A DNA stretch of 64,000 bases from Scilla litardierei (GCA_030789695.1 CM061139.1:5409878-5473877); one strand, 5' to 3'. Counted from the first letter of the stretch, positions 12,000-21,990 are shown. Program-made: numbers and translations. Notes: generated by a model from the sequence alone, not told the origin.

Positions 12000-13644
12000 A
12001 TGAACACTCGCTACATGGGGTCTACTAGAGAATTATTGTTCGATCCTGAGATCGAGAAGACAGCCAGGGCTTTGAGAGCCTCTAGTAGAAGTTCGTCTCC
12101 CTCTGCTCAGATGGCAGAAAACAATCCTCCTCCTCCTCCTCGCACCGGGTCCCCATCAGGGACCACATGAAACCAACTTTTGGGAACAACTCCTCTATTC
12201 TCAGACCACAACTGACGGCAGCGAGCTTCGAGCTCAAGACGGGGTTGATTAATCTGATGCAGCAGGATCCCTTCCACGGGCATCCACATGAAAATCCCAA
12301 CCATCACATTGACACCTTCCTGGCAAAGTGTGATACGTTCAAGGCGAAGGACGTTAGTGATGATGCTGTGAAGCTACGGCTTTTCCCGTTCACTTTAAGG
12401 GATATAGCCTCATATTGGCTCCGGGCCCACCCTCCCAACCATTTCACCACCTGGGAGAAGCTTGCGCTAGCATTCGTGAATAAGTTTTATCCACCTCGAA
12501 GACGATCCGGATCCGAGGAGCTATTTCTAACTTCAAGCAGCTCCACAAGAGTCACTTTACGAGGCATGGGAGAGGTTCAAGGACCTCCAACATCAGTGTC
12601 CTCACCATGGGATCTAGCTCTGGGTTTTGGTGCAGAGCTTCTACAACCGGCTCCAGCCTAGCACCAAGATAATCATCGATGCTGCGGTGTAGGATGCCCT
12701 ACTTGATAAGTCTCCTGAGGAGGCTATTGACTTGTTGGAGCACATGGCGGCCAACACTCAGCAATGGAACGATGAACAGACTGTTGTGACCCAGACTTCC
12801 AAGGTCAAGGTCGCTAGCCACTTGGATTCTCTCATCGAGACCTTGTGCAAACAGGTGGCCTGCATTGAGCAGCGTCAGTACTCCATCCCTGCTTCACCCA
12901 GCACATCGTACCATCCTATAGAGGAGTATGTAGATCAGGGATATATCCCTTGTGAGGCCCACTACGATGGTGCTGAGACATCTGAGACCGTACAATATGT
13001 CCAAGGAGAGGGACAGAATTAGTGGCAGCATCCAGCTGCCAGGAATCACCCGGGGTTTTCCTACGGAAATCCAAGTGGAGGGTTGCAACCTCCGCAATTC
13101 CAGAGACCTCCTCATCCTCAACAACAGCAGCAGAGCCAGCAGCATGGTGGATTTAGGCCAGCTGGGCCCTACCGACCGTCGGGTTATCAGTTCAACCGGT
13201 CGCCCCAGCAGAACTATGCCCCCAAATCCACCCAAGTCCAGTCTTGAAACCACACTGGATACTTTCATGAATGGCCAGATCCGCTTCAATAAGGACACTT
13301 TGAACCAGTTCAAGACTATAAATTCTTCACTTGATGAACTGATGGGTCAAATGTCGCAACTTTTGAAGAATCAGGGGAGATTGCCCTCACAGCCGAAGAC
13401 AAACCCGAGAGCCCAAGCAAATGCCGTGGTTTCAGTGACCACACGTGGAGGACGGGTGACTGACCTCGTCATGGTCCCGGTGTTAAATAAGGAGAGATTC
13501 AACATTGAAGAAGCCGTCGATGATGGCGATAGAGAAGAGGCCACTGAAGGGCCAATCATTATTAAGGAGAAAGCAGATGCCCCTCCCGTCATACCTACTA
13601 CGACGCCGCCTCCCGTCGATTCATCCAAGAGTAAAGTATCCTGA
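12000..13644 (+). pseudogene. Element E gag (Athila-type, frameshifted)
   Basis: The first ATG is at 12000 (MNTRYMGSTRELLFDP). A frameshift near 12150 moves the reading to the frame of DHMKPTFGNNSS. The capsid core (retrotrans_gag-type) is visible from about 12240: GLINLMQQDPFHGHPHENPN, then YWLRAHPPNHFTTWEKLALAF and NKFYPPRR. Another frameshift follows near 12520. The C-terminal part resumes from 12732 with HMAANTQQW and, after an in-frame stop at 13021, a Gln/Pro-rich segment. The last open piece (12952-13644) is in a further frame. Role: particle formation. At least three frame changes make it non-functional. No zinc knuckle was recognised, as is common for this group. Confidence 0.8.
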
Positions 13645-13683
13645 CCTCCCCCTCCATACCCACAGAGGCTAGCCCTAGCCAAA

Positions 13684-14529
13684 TTGGAAAAGAAATACTC
13701 CAAGTTCATGGAGTTATTAAAGGGAATTCAGCTGAACATCCCGTTTATGGACGCCATCACGGAGATCCCGATCTACGCTAAATTTTTGAAGGATCTCATC
13801 ACGGGAAAGAGGAAGCTCGAAGAAATCAAGCTATTGGAGGATTCCACCTCCGTCATTAAAAATCATCTCTCTCGGAAGCTGCCGGATCCGGGGAGCTTTA
13901 CCGTGACATGCTTCATTGGAGGGATGCCTATCAGCAGAGCGTTGATTGACTTGGGAGCTAGCATCAGTTTGATGCCCCTCTCCATCTTCAAGAGACTTCA
14001 GACGGGGAGTGAGTTAGAACCAACAAGCATGTCCATCCAGCTCGTCGATCATTCCATCACCTACCTGGTGGAGATAGCAACGGACGTCATCCTCCAAATA
14101 CCCCCAGGACTATGTGTTTCAGTCGACTTCATTATCATGGATATTCCTGAGGGAGGGAGCTCCCAACTTATACTCGACCGCCCCTTCATGGTGACGGCCG
14201 GTGTTCTGATAGACATCCGAGAAGGGACCATCTCTCTCAACGTAGGGGATATTGAAGCTGAGTTCCGGCTACAAAAACCGATGAGAGAGCGAGCCCATGA
14301 AGAAGGAGCCAGCTATCTGGAGCTTCTTGAAGACGAATCCATTGAGGATTTTACTTCCGAGGGGGTCATGAAGGACCCAATGAAGACAAGCATCGACCAT
14401 GACGGCGACCCAACTACAACAAAGCAGTCGCCGCATACATCCAAGTATTGGATAAGGAATTTCAACGTCCTTCCCCTAATCACAAAGGACTGGAGACCAT
14501 ATGTTACGTGGAGGAGAATCTTGAAGTAG
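13684..14529 (+). CDS. Element E retropepsin-like protease region (gag-pol fragment)
   Basis: An open frame of 281 residues. The N-terminal portion (MELLKGIQLNIPFMDAI, about residues 10-26) is the conserved linker found before protease in Athila-type gag-pol. The aspartic protease active site reads A-L-I-D-L-G-A-S-I-S (about residues 84-95), with DLGAS in place of the usual DTGAS, which is normal in this group. A second conserved motif, LILDRPFM, comes near residue 161. After about residue 230 the expected path into RT is lost. The text becomes unrelated and stops at 14527, so pol is missing. The polyprotein would be cut in the particle. Read as a surviving fragment. Confidence 0.75.
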   Translation: MEKKYSKFMELLKGIQLNIPFMDAITEIPIYAKFLKDLITGKRKLEEIKLLEDSTSVIKNHLSRKLPDPGSFTVTCFIGGMPISRALIDLGASISLMPLSIFKRLQTGSELEPTSMSIQLVDHSITYLVEIATDVILQIPPGLCVSVDFIIMDIPEGGSSQLILDRPFMVTAGVLIDIREGTISLNVGDIEAEFRLQKPMRERAHEEGASYLELLEDESIEDFTSEGVMKDPMKTSIDHDGDPTTTKQSPHTSKYWIRNFNVLPLITKDWRPYVTWRRILK

Positions 14530-14898
14530 GCGGAAATCAAATGCCGTTGGATTGCACCATTACGAAGATTGACACGCGACTACTGCGAGCACCAAATGAG
14601 AATTGATATATTAGAGGGAGTCGAGCTCATGACTGAAAACGAGTGCTTATTGGGAGGCAACCTAATTTCTTAGATTTTGGATTTTTTTTCTCGGTTTCTT
14701 ATTTTTTATTTTTATTTCGTTTTTTAAGACAAAACTATAAAAATCACAAAAATTTGATGAGTTCGTCTTTTGTGTAGGATGGACAAGTGGGGGTATGCGT
14801 ATCGACATTATAAACGGAAGGAAGCTGGAGGAGAACATCAGATTCGAAGATTTTGGGGAGAAAACCAAAGAAATATAAGAGGATGGAGAGACACAGGA
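14530..14898 (+). other. Deletion scar and spacer of element E
   Basis: No RT, RNase H or integrase motif is present between the protease and the 3' ORF, where several kilobases of pol are expected. Around 14620-14660 a short phrase (ENECLLGGNLIS) resembles the end of pol or the spacer of Athila elements. AT-rich DNA follows. Confidence 0.5.
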
Positions 14899-15390
14899 GA
14901 CTCGACCGAGCAGCTTCACTGCTCGGTCGAGCGGTGCAGACATGGAAAAAGGAAGGAAGTTTTGCCATTTCTTCACGGCCCGAGCAGTATCCTGCTCGGT
15001 CCGAGTAAAAATTGATTCGGTTTGAGCAACCTACTACTTGGTCGAGTATTACAGGTCACTCTGCCAACCCGACCAGATTATTATCGGCTCGGCCCGAGCA
15101 ATAGGCGACTCGACCGAGCAGAGTATTACTCGGTCGAGTGCTACATGATTTTTAATTTGAGGAGAAAACGTCACTCTGCCAAACTGACCAGATTATTATT
15201 GGCTCGGCCCGAGTAGGCAGTGACTCGACCGAGTAGCACGCTACTCGGCCAAGCAGACGAGGGAGCATTCATCTCATTCTTCCCACGACTTACTCGACTG
15301 AGCAATAATGTTGCTCGGTCTGAGCCATCCTATCTCCAACTCACTCGGCCGAGCAATCATGTTGCTCTGCCCGAGTTGTCTGTTGCTCCT
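14899..15390 (+). repeat. Second CTCGGTCGAGCAG palindrome array, upstream of E's 3' ORF
   Basis: The same vocabulary as in E's LTRs. The clearest unit is CTCGACCGAGCAG (14901-14913), a 5-nt loop, then its exact reverse complement CTGCTCGGTCGAG (14919-14931). Further copies include CTGCTCGGTCCGAG near 14992, GACTCGACCGAGCAG near 15109, TTACTCGGTCGAGTG near 15127 and GGCCGAGCAA near 15347. Part of the array is tandemly duplicated: a CACTCTGCCAA...GGCTCGGCCCGAG block occurs near 15057 and again near 15172. It lies about 400 bp before the 3' ORF. Confidence 0.8.
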
Positions 15391-15802
15391 TATCGGGCCG
15401 CATCGCGTCTGAACCGTGCCTGTATATGTACTTCAGCGTCGTAACCTAACTCCCCTATGCATCTATTCACTCGACCCGACCCTTCCTCTCTTCGGCCGTC
15501 GCCACCTCTCCACATACCGTTTCTTCTTCCTCACACAGCCAGTCGCATCTCTCAAAAATTTCGACCTGAGTGACCCTACCACCCCTCTCAGCAAAAATTT
15601 GTGTTTGAATATACCGATATTCTCTCTGTCCATATTTCAGGTTCGATTTGCCAATGTCAGAGGACACTTCTTTGAATAGCTTGGGGGATACTTCGAATCA
15701 GCAGCAGTCACAACACTGAATACAACACCATATCGTTCTAGTTGGTAAATTTGTTCCCCTATTTGCTCTCATAGTACTTCATTATTCTCCTCTATTTGCA
15801 CA

Positions 15803-16326
15803 ATGCCTCCACGCCGTGCTAGACCCACCAATACCGGCACATCAAACCCTAGGCCTATCCGGCGTACACGTCGCACACGCTCGCCCACTCGAACCAACAC
15901 TGTCGCCGAATCATCCACCAATACCCCTACATCACCCACCGCCCTAACCCTCCCTGTACCACATTCCGACCCCCTTTACATAGGCGACACAGAATACGAG
16001 GTTACATTCCGTGCCAATGACCAAGCCGACCAGTTCTTCGCCATGATCCTACTAGCAGGATGTGGTGGAGCGATGCCTCAACAGTCGATCGAGCGTGACC
16101 TACCCTTCCTCCAGAGCCTCGTTCGTCACTGGAGAACTGACCCACCCCATGACTTCCAGCCAGATCTTCCACCCACCGCTCTTGTCCTCAACAGAGGGAC
16201 CCATCACCACCCCCAGAGGGTGATGCCTCTGGTTGATGTAGTCCTTACCCGCTTTTGCCTCCCCTATTTGTTTTGTGCCCATCTGTCTGTTTGGGGCCCT
16301 ACACTTACACAGCTTGGGGGAGGCGC
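15803..16326 (+). pseudogene. Element E 3' ORF (env-position), cut by element D
   Basis: Opens with MPPRRARPTNTG, then an Arg-rich run RPIRRTRRTRSPTR (about residues 18-32), resembling a nuclear-localisation or nucleic-acid-binding segment. A Thr/Ser-rich stretch and a globular-looking part follow (YIGDTEYEVTF near residue 53, then LQSLVRHWR). No signal peptide or membrane segment is visible at the N-terminus, so an envelope protein is not supported. The reading ends at the insertion of D (TSD ggcgc). The CAGCTTGGGGGAGG phrase at its end also occurs in remnant G near 56009. Function unknown. Confidence 0.55.
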
Positions 16327-17542
16327 TGTTTATTCTTGAGTTCAAGACTAACGTTGTTTTGATGATGATCAATACATTATGTTAGTGTGCTAATCAATCT
16401 TATATTTTAGTCTCAGTTTATCTTAATGATTATATGTTGATGAGACAAAGCATAAGGCTTGGAGGATATTACAAGGGATATCTTAAAGACCTCCAAGAGT
16501 GATGGTGTGCTCAAGCTTGGATGAAGTCATGAAGATCATTTAATGAAGCCAAAGCTTGGAGCATGATGATGGATGGACATCTAGAGAAGCATTGTCAAAG
16601 CTTGGAGCTTGATGAAGGGAAGCTCATCAAGGAGTGCCAAAGCTTGGAGATGATGGAGAGCATCAAGGTATAGTGAGCTTGAAGACTTAGACTCTAGGAG
16701 ATGCAATTTGTAATCCATGTAATTTCAATTACTTGCATTTCTCTTTTTGAGTCTAGGATTATTGTAATGCCTTGATACATGGCCATACTCTCATGCTTAT
16801 GCTTTTAACCATCTTAGTGAGCCTTAGAATTATCATAGAATCCAACCCAATAGGTTCATCTAGCCCAAAGACTCATTTGGAGTCTCTGGCTCTCCTGCAG
16901 TCGCCTGCTAAAGGTTTAACAGTCGACTGGGTGATTTTCAGTCGCCTGTCGAGCCTTCTACAGTCGACTGTGATGCACAGCTCAAGTCAACTTTTCTATT
17001 GACTCATCTTGCGCTTTTTGCATCAGTCGACTGATGTTCAATTTACAGTCGCATGTACTCTTACAGTCGCATGTGAATTGGTCGACAGTCGCCTGTGCGC
17101 TTCTTGCATTTTCTGGGCTTCAACCCAATTTACAAGACAGTCACCTGTTGCTGTTTTTACAGTCACCTGTATATTTACATTCGCCTGTGAAATGTCCTTC
17201 AGTCGTCTGAAAGGCATAAGTATGAAATATGCATCTCTCTCTGTCTTTTCTCCATCTTATACTGCAGTCGACTGATGAAGGTATTACAGCGCCTGACTAT
17301 AAGACAGTCGACTGTATTATTGACATCAGTCGCCTGTATGCTTATCTGGAGAAAGAGTGCAGCTCTCTGTTTCTTGTCCATCCCTGCTGCAGTTGCCTGA
17401 TGAAGGATATACAGTCGACTGTCTGCTTTTCAGTCGCGTGTGTAGTCTTCTACAGTCGACTGTCCTGGCTCAGATTATAGCCGTTGGGATATTTTCTAGC
17501 CATTGATCAGTCGACTGTCTAATGATCATCAGTCGACTGTTT
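16327..17542 (+). repeat. 5' LTR of element D, first part
   Basis: Starts TGTTTATTCTTGAGTTC, against TGTTAGTTCTTGAG in the 3' copy, and runs to the point where C interrupts it after CAGTCGACTGTT. The 3' LTR shows the uninterrupted junction (CAACTGTTCTTGCCG near 50706), which proves the split. About 170 bp of palindrome array present here (16875-17045) is absent from the 3' LTR. Confidence 0.87.
16898..17540 (+). repeat. Palindrome array CAGTCGACTG / CAGTCGCCTG (D 5' LTR)
   Basis: Nine perfect copies of the 10-bp palindrome CAGTCGACTG occur, for example at 16920, 17411 and 17530. They are interspersed with many CAGTCGCCTG and one-base variants at 20-60 bp spacing. They end about 90 bp (in the intact LTR) before the TATATATA box. 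The same words fill the U3 region of element F. Confidence 0.85.
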
Positions 17543-17940
17543 TGTTGAGTATTGATTCCCCGGATTTGGTTTTGATGATGAACAAACATAAATATCGTGA
17601 ACTAACTCTTTGTGAGCGCAGTTATGGAGATCGTCGCCAAATTTCTATGAACATCGAAAGCGACGTCTCGAGACTTCTCAACGCGCGTGATCGTGTGCTT
17701 GAAGCTTCGTTGAAGCTCAATGACCATTATTGAAGTCAAGAGATTCGAATCGAAGCATTTGAACACGGTTCGTCAAGTTTTATTTATAGTCTTCTAACTT
17801 CGTTTCGTAGAATGTTAAGCCTTGAGTAGGTCTTACGTTTTAATCTTCATAATGCTCATATCTTAGAGCTAGGATCTTATTAGAAGCCCATAGAAACTTT
17901 TCCGAAGCTTCGCGCTTCATTTCGCGGCTTCTTGTGCATG

Positions 17941-18478
17941 TTAGTTGGTTCAAGAAGAAGAACCAACCGACTAGATGGCAATCTAGTCGGTCAGCAATCC
18001 TTCTTGAACCGACTAGAATACCTTGTTCAAATTCAGCTCTTTACTGTTTACAGTTAGTCGGTCCAAGAAGGTTCACCGACCGACTAGTTGTAAAACTAGT
18101 CGGTTAGGAATCCGTCTTAGACCGACTAGTTGTGTATTCAGTTTTTCAGCCTGAGCTACTGTTTATCTTTAGTCGGTCTAAGAACGATTGTCGACCGACT
18201 AGTTGAGAAACTAGTCGGTTGGAATTTGTTCTCAGACCGACTAGTTCAACTTGTATTCAGCCTATTTGATTTCATCTCTTAGTTGGTCAAAGAACACTCA
18301 CCGACCGACTAGTTGTGAAACTAGTCGGTTGGCAAGTCTTCTTAGACCAACTAGTTCTATATCCTCTGAACTTTCTCTTTTGGCTGTTCTTCAGTTAGTC
18401 AGTTCATGTTGAATCACCGACCGACTAGTTGAGAAACTAGTCGGTCAGTGATCCTTCTTTGACCGACTAGTCTGCTTC
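17941..18478 (+). repeat. Nested hairpin array CCGACTAG...CTAGTCGG (C 5' LTR)
   Basis: Five units of about 114 bp. Each has outer arms TAGTCGGTC(C/T)AAGAA and TTCTTnGACCGACTA, and inner arms such as CCGACTAGTT (18195-18204), a gaga loop, and AACTAGTCGG (18209-18218). One unit can therefore form a two-level hairpin or cruciform. The arms stay complementary although the spacer sequence varies between units. The array ends about 60 bp before the TATA box and is repeated in the 3' LTR (45555-46085). Confidence 0.87.
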
Positions 18479-18536
18479 AGAATAGAGCCGTTGGAGCATT
18501 AAATACCACGATTTTTGCTCTCTATTTCCTCTATCC

Positions 18537-18544
18537 TATATATA
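18537..18544 (+). promoter_or_regulatory. LTR TATA box of element C
   Basis: TATATATA just downstream of the palindrome array. The equivalent in the 3' LTR is 46151-46158. This is the likely core promoter for genomic RNA. Confidence 0.6.
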
Positions 18545-19266
18545 CTTGAAGGGCTTCTTTTATAGCATTCAAGGCTGATATTTATTGAAGTTTAGAGAAT
18601 CAAAGAGAATCTTTAATTCTCATTCAAAGCTCTTTCAATTCTCACTTGAATCTCTCCCTCACTCTTATTTCAAAAGAGAGATTCATTGATTATGAGCCTT
18701 CCAAGCCAAGAGCTTGATTCTAGGTCACCAATTCCTCCCTAGGCTTCCATAGCTGGTCAACTTCTTGGAGCTAGGGTTTGGTGCCTTCTTCTCCTCCAAA
18801 ATCCTCCTTGCCCTAAATCGTAAGTATACTCAAGGCATAGGATTTTGTTGGTAAGTATTTCGTATTTCATTTATTTTGAATATTGCTTGTTTTACTCTCG
18901 GTTGTGAGAGTTTGTGTGTGATCCAGGTTTGTGGAAGTCACATTTTCATTTGTGTATGATTTGATCTTGTAGAGGTTTTCTACAAGTATTTCATAGTGCA
19001 AATTTGAGTTAGAGGTTTCTAACTCAAGTAGCCGGAGGGGATCCGTGTGTTTGGGACGTAGGATCACCGGGAACAAGTCGGGGAGACTTGGGTGGATCCG
19101 AACCCATTATATCGTTTGTTTGCGATTGCATTTTATTGTTGTCACATTTTCATTTCCGCATTGTTGGTTGAGTTTGCAAGATAATTTGGAATTATCTTCT
19201 TAATTATTTTAAAGTACTATTCACCCCCCTCTAGTACTTGTGCAGTAGCTATCAGGGCATTACATT

Positions 19267-19279
19267 TGGTATCAAAGCC
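19267..19279 (+). promoter_or_regulatory. Primer-binding site of element C
   Basis: TGGTATCAAAGCC lies two bases after the LTR and is a one-base variant of the TGGTATCAGAGCC complement of initiator tRNA-Met used by most plant Copia elements. Element B is inserted ten bases further on. Confidence 0.85.
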
Positions 19280-19289
19280 AAGTACCTAG

Positions 19290-19816
19290 TGTTGGATATG
19301 GACGACATGTATATACCCATGAGGGGATGTATGAGGGTCTACGGACCTCAGATGTCGCGTACATGAAATCATGTGCGAAGGGAACCTTTTCATGTGTGAA
19401 AAGGACCACTCGATAAGTGGAAAAAGTCACATTATAAGTGCATAAAGGCACTTGATAAGTGCATGAAGAAGAGAATAAGCAAGGGTGTTAATATAAGCTA
19501 ATAAGCTTATATGTAGTTATTTCCTACAATAACTACCCCTAAAGCCTATAAATAGGACCCAAGGGTAAGGCATTTAAGGCTAATCATTCATGCCATAAGT
19601 TTGCATAAGGCAATCTTTTTCCTCTTCTCCCTTCCATCAAGTTCTTCTCCTAAAGTGAGATTTAGACGGCGAAAACGCTGCTTCGATCCTCTGTGATGAA
19701 GTACCGACCGTTGTGGCGAATCCGAGGGCAAAGTTCAGAGACTACAGCGCAGCGTACGCTAACGTAAGTCTCTCTTCTCATTCGATCCTACATCGTCCTT
19801 TTGACAGGATCCTTCA
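19290..19816 (+). repeat. 5' LTR of element B
   Basis: TGTTGGATATGG...GGATCCTTCA, 527 bp. TATAAATA lies at 19547-19554. A GTAAGT hexamer at 19764-19769 is a candidate splice donor. Confidence 0.93.
19547..19554 (+). promoter_or_regulatory. LTR TATA box of element B
   Basis: TATAAATA, with the same sequence and context in the 3' LTR at 26465-26472 and in A's LTR at 2306-2313 (complement). This conservation in three copies supports a core promoter. Confidence 0.7.
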
Positions 19817-19817
19817 T

Positions 19818-19831
19818 TGGCATCAGAGCCA
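19818..19831 (+). promoter_or_regulatory. Primer-binding site of element B
   Basis: TGGCATCAGAGCCA directly after the 5' LTR, a one-base variant of the initiator tRNA-Met complement TGGTATCAGAGCC. Confidence 0.85.
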
Positions 19832-20338
19832 CACGGGTTCGCCCCGGTCTCACCGATGAACGAGACGTTGTCTTTTTCACGAATGAGTTTCCTACCATTA
19901 TAGATATGGTAGGAGCGCATCGTGACGGAGAGAACGCAACAGTTGTTCTTTTCACGTTAGGGTCTTCTGTCATTACGGATATGGCAGGAACTCTCCGTGA
20001 CGGGAAGAACTGACCGTTCATCTCGCCAAACTCGCACTCCTCATGGATGCTGAGTCTCCATTCAATAGGGAATGTGCACTCTCTTCATGTAGAGCGTGAA
20101 GTTTGTGGCCTCGAAAGTGTGTTATTTTTTTGGCACACGGCCATTAAAACATAACCACTTTCTCGATGAACGGGTGTCTCATCGGAGAAGATGATGGTTA
20201 CTAAAACTTCTCATTGGAGAAGAAGATTTCCATGGAAGGGCATGGTGCAATGCACCCCCTCCGCATTGGGGATGGGGTTGGCTTCGGCCAATGACAACCA
20301 CACCCCCCCGAAGGGGGGGGTGGACTCCAAGAAGGAAA

Positions 20339-20755
20339 GGCCGGCCGGCCAAGGGAAGGCCGGCCGGCAAAGGCCATGGCCGGCCCTGGCATCGGCTAGG
20401 GCAGCCGGCCAGGGCCACACTGGCCTCGGCCAGGGCCAAGGCCGGCCCTGGCTGGGCCAGGGCAGAGGTGCCCTGGCCGAGGCCAGAGGGCCAAGGCCGG
20501 CCCTGGCAAAGGCCAGGGAAGAGGCGCCCTGGCCTCGGCCAGGGCCATGGCCGGCCAGGGCAGAGGTGCCCTCGCCGGCCAGGGCAGAGGTGCCCTAGCC
20601 GGCCAGGGCCTCTGCCAAGGGGCCAGAGGCTGGCCCTGGCCTCTGCCAGGGCCAAGACCGGCCCTGGCATCGGCCAGGGCCGGCCGGCCGGCCATGGCAG
20701 AGGCGCCCTGGCCTCGGCCATGACCCCAAAAGGGGGGAGGGCCTACATGGCCGGT
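20339..20755 (+). repeat. GC-rich GGCC palindromic repeat array (element B leader)
   Basis: Repetition of GGCCGGCC, GGCCAGGGC and CCTGGCC words, often self-complementary, over about 400 bp between the PBS and gag. The counterpart in A is 8179-8745. Reading frames across it on both strands are low-complexity artefacts. Confidence 0.82.
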
Positions 20756-20927
20756 TGCGGGATCCCTACTGGAGGAGGAATCCGGCCTTGGCACGGCCAC
20801 GGCTCGACCCCGGCAATGGCCGGGATAGGCCACTACCTTCCGCTGCAAAATACGTTTGCAAAATACATTTTTCAAAATACGTTTTCAAAATCGTTTTTCC
20901 GTTGCAAGTACTATAAGAGTACTATCG

Positions 20928-21041
20928 TTTGATAAGTGATGGGGAAATATTGAAAGTTGTTCTAGATGGTGATTGGGATCGTAATGACCTTTCCGATTCT
21001 AGAGTAACATCTTCAATATTTTTCGAAAGTAACTTATCAAA
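20928..21041 (+). repeat. Imperfect inverted repeat upstream of gag (element B)
   Basis: TTTGATAAGT (20928) pairs with ACTTATCAAA (ending 21041), AAATATTGAA with TTCAATATTT, and TCTAGA recurs on both inner sides. The total is about 114 nt. It lies immediately before the gag start region and is conserved in A (7704-7819) in spite of sequence drift, as expected for a leader RNA structure. Confidence 0.65.
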
Positions 21042-21109
21042 TGCAAGATTTATGCAATGTTTTTGATCGAATTTGGTTTTTATGTCTTTTGCAGCATTTT
21101 AAAACTAAA

Positions 21110-21990
21110 ATGTCTTTCGCTACTAAGAACATCGTCGCTGAGTTGAACAAAGGTGAAAAACTCAACGGCGATAATTACAAACTATGGTCTATGAAGATAC
21201 AATATGTTCTAGAGGAGCAAGATGTGCTTGAAACTCTGACGAACACAATGATTGTACCTGAGTTGGGCACTACGACCCAACACAGAAGAGACAAGGAAGC
21301 TTTCAATGCTTGGTCTCGGAAGAACAAAATTGCTCGTATTACGTTGCTGTCAAGTATGGCAGACGATATAATGCGAATCTTCCGAGAATATGACCTAGCT
21401 ATGGACATATGGTCCAAGCTAGAGGAGAAGTTTGGTGGCACCTCGGTGACCAAGCTTCGCTCTTTAACTATAAAATTCGATTCGTACAAAAAACGTCCAG
21501 ATCATTCCATGGGAATGCATCTGCGACACATGGCGAATCTTATTTCAGAGTTAAATGATGCAGGTCATATGATTACTGATGAGCAACAAATCCAAGCGGT
21601 CATACGTTCCCTACCAATCAAATCGGATAACATGAAGATGCATCTCACTCATAATGAGAGCATCAAGAACTTCAACGATGTTTCTAAGCACCTCGAGTTA
21701 GAGGAAGAGCAGCTTGCGGCCGCCAAGCCAAGTGCAGAAGTGCACATGGTTGCTAGTTCCTCACACGGGGGAAAGAAACGTAAACATCACTTGAAGTTTG
21801 CTCATGACCATAAAAAGCAACCAGTGTCTACCAAGAAACCCAAATAAAAGGGTGGGAACAAGAAATGGCACAAGAAGAAGGACTTGAAGAAGATCAAGTG
21901 CTTCAAGTGCAACAAGTTAGGTCACTATGCCCGTTCATGTGCGGATGGAGGTGACAAGGTAACTTGTAATAATACTAGTTACATATGTGT
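21110..21990 (+). pseudogene. Element B gag (UBN2 domain, zinc knuckle; one stop)
   Basis: The start is taken at 21110 (MSFATKNIVAELNKG), 15 bp after the candidate splice acceptor. An in-frame ATG at 21041 would add 23 unrelated residues. The capsid domain reads KLNGDNYKLWSMKIQYVL and FGGTSVTKLRSLTIKF. A basic linker follows, then the CCHC knuckle C-F-K-C-N-K-L-G-H-Y-A-R-S-C near 21900. A single stop (TAA at 21845) interrupts the frame between them, where A has a His codon, and the reading resumes in the same frame. Role: particle assembly and RNA packaging. Confidence 0.85.

Larger units (their letters stand above)
17543..19264 (+). repeat. 5' LTR of element C
   Basis: Starts TGTTGAGTATTGATTCC and ends TATCAGGGCATTACA. 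The promoter side holds the CCGACTAG/CTAGTCGG array (17941-18478), with TATATATA at 18537-18544 right after it. The 3' portion carries the CTATTCACCCCCCTCTAG block and two GTAAGT hexamers (near 18822 and 18851). Confidence 0.9.
19764..21094 (+). other. Candidate leader intron of element B
   Basis: The donor is AACGTAAGT (GT at 19764) near the 3' end of the LTR. The acceptor is a pyrimidine-rich TTTTTATGTCTTTTGCAG ending at 21094, 15 bp before the gag ATG at 21110. Element A has both sites at the same places (GTAAGT in its LTR, TTTTGCAG just before its gag). Removal would delete the PBS, the GC-rich array and the long inverted repeat, leaving a short gag leader. Splicing is inferred only. Confidence 0.4.

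Noticed and set aside
12894..13313. Minus-strand 139-residue open frame opposite E's gag
   Set aside because: Shadow of the gag coding strand. No motif.
20179..20932. Open frames on both strands (up to about 213 residues) in B's leader
   Set aside because: Same GGCC array artefact in element B. Not conserved with A as protein.
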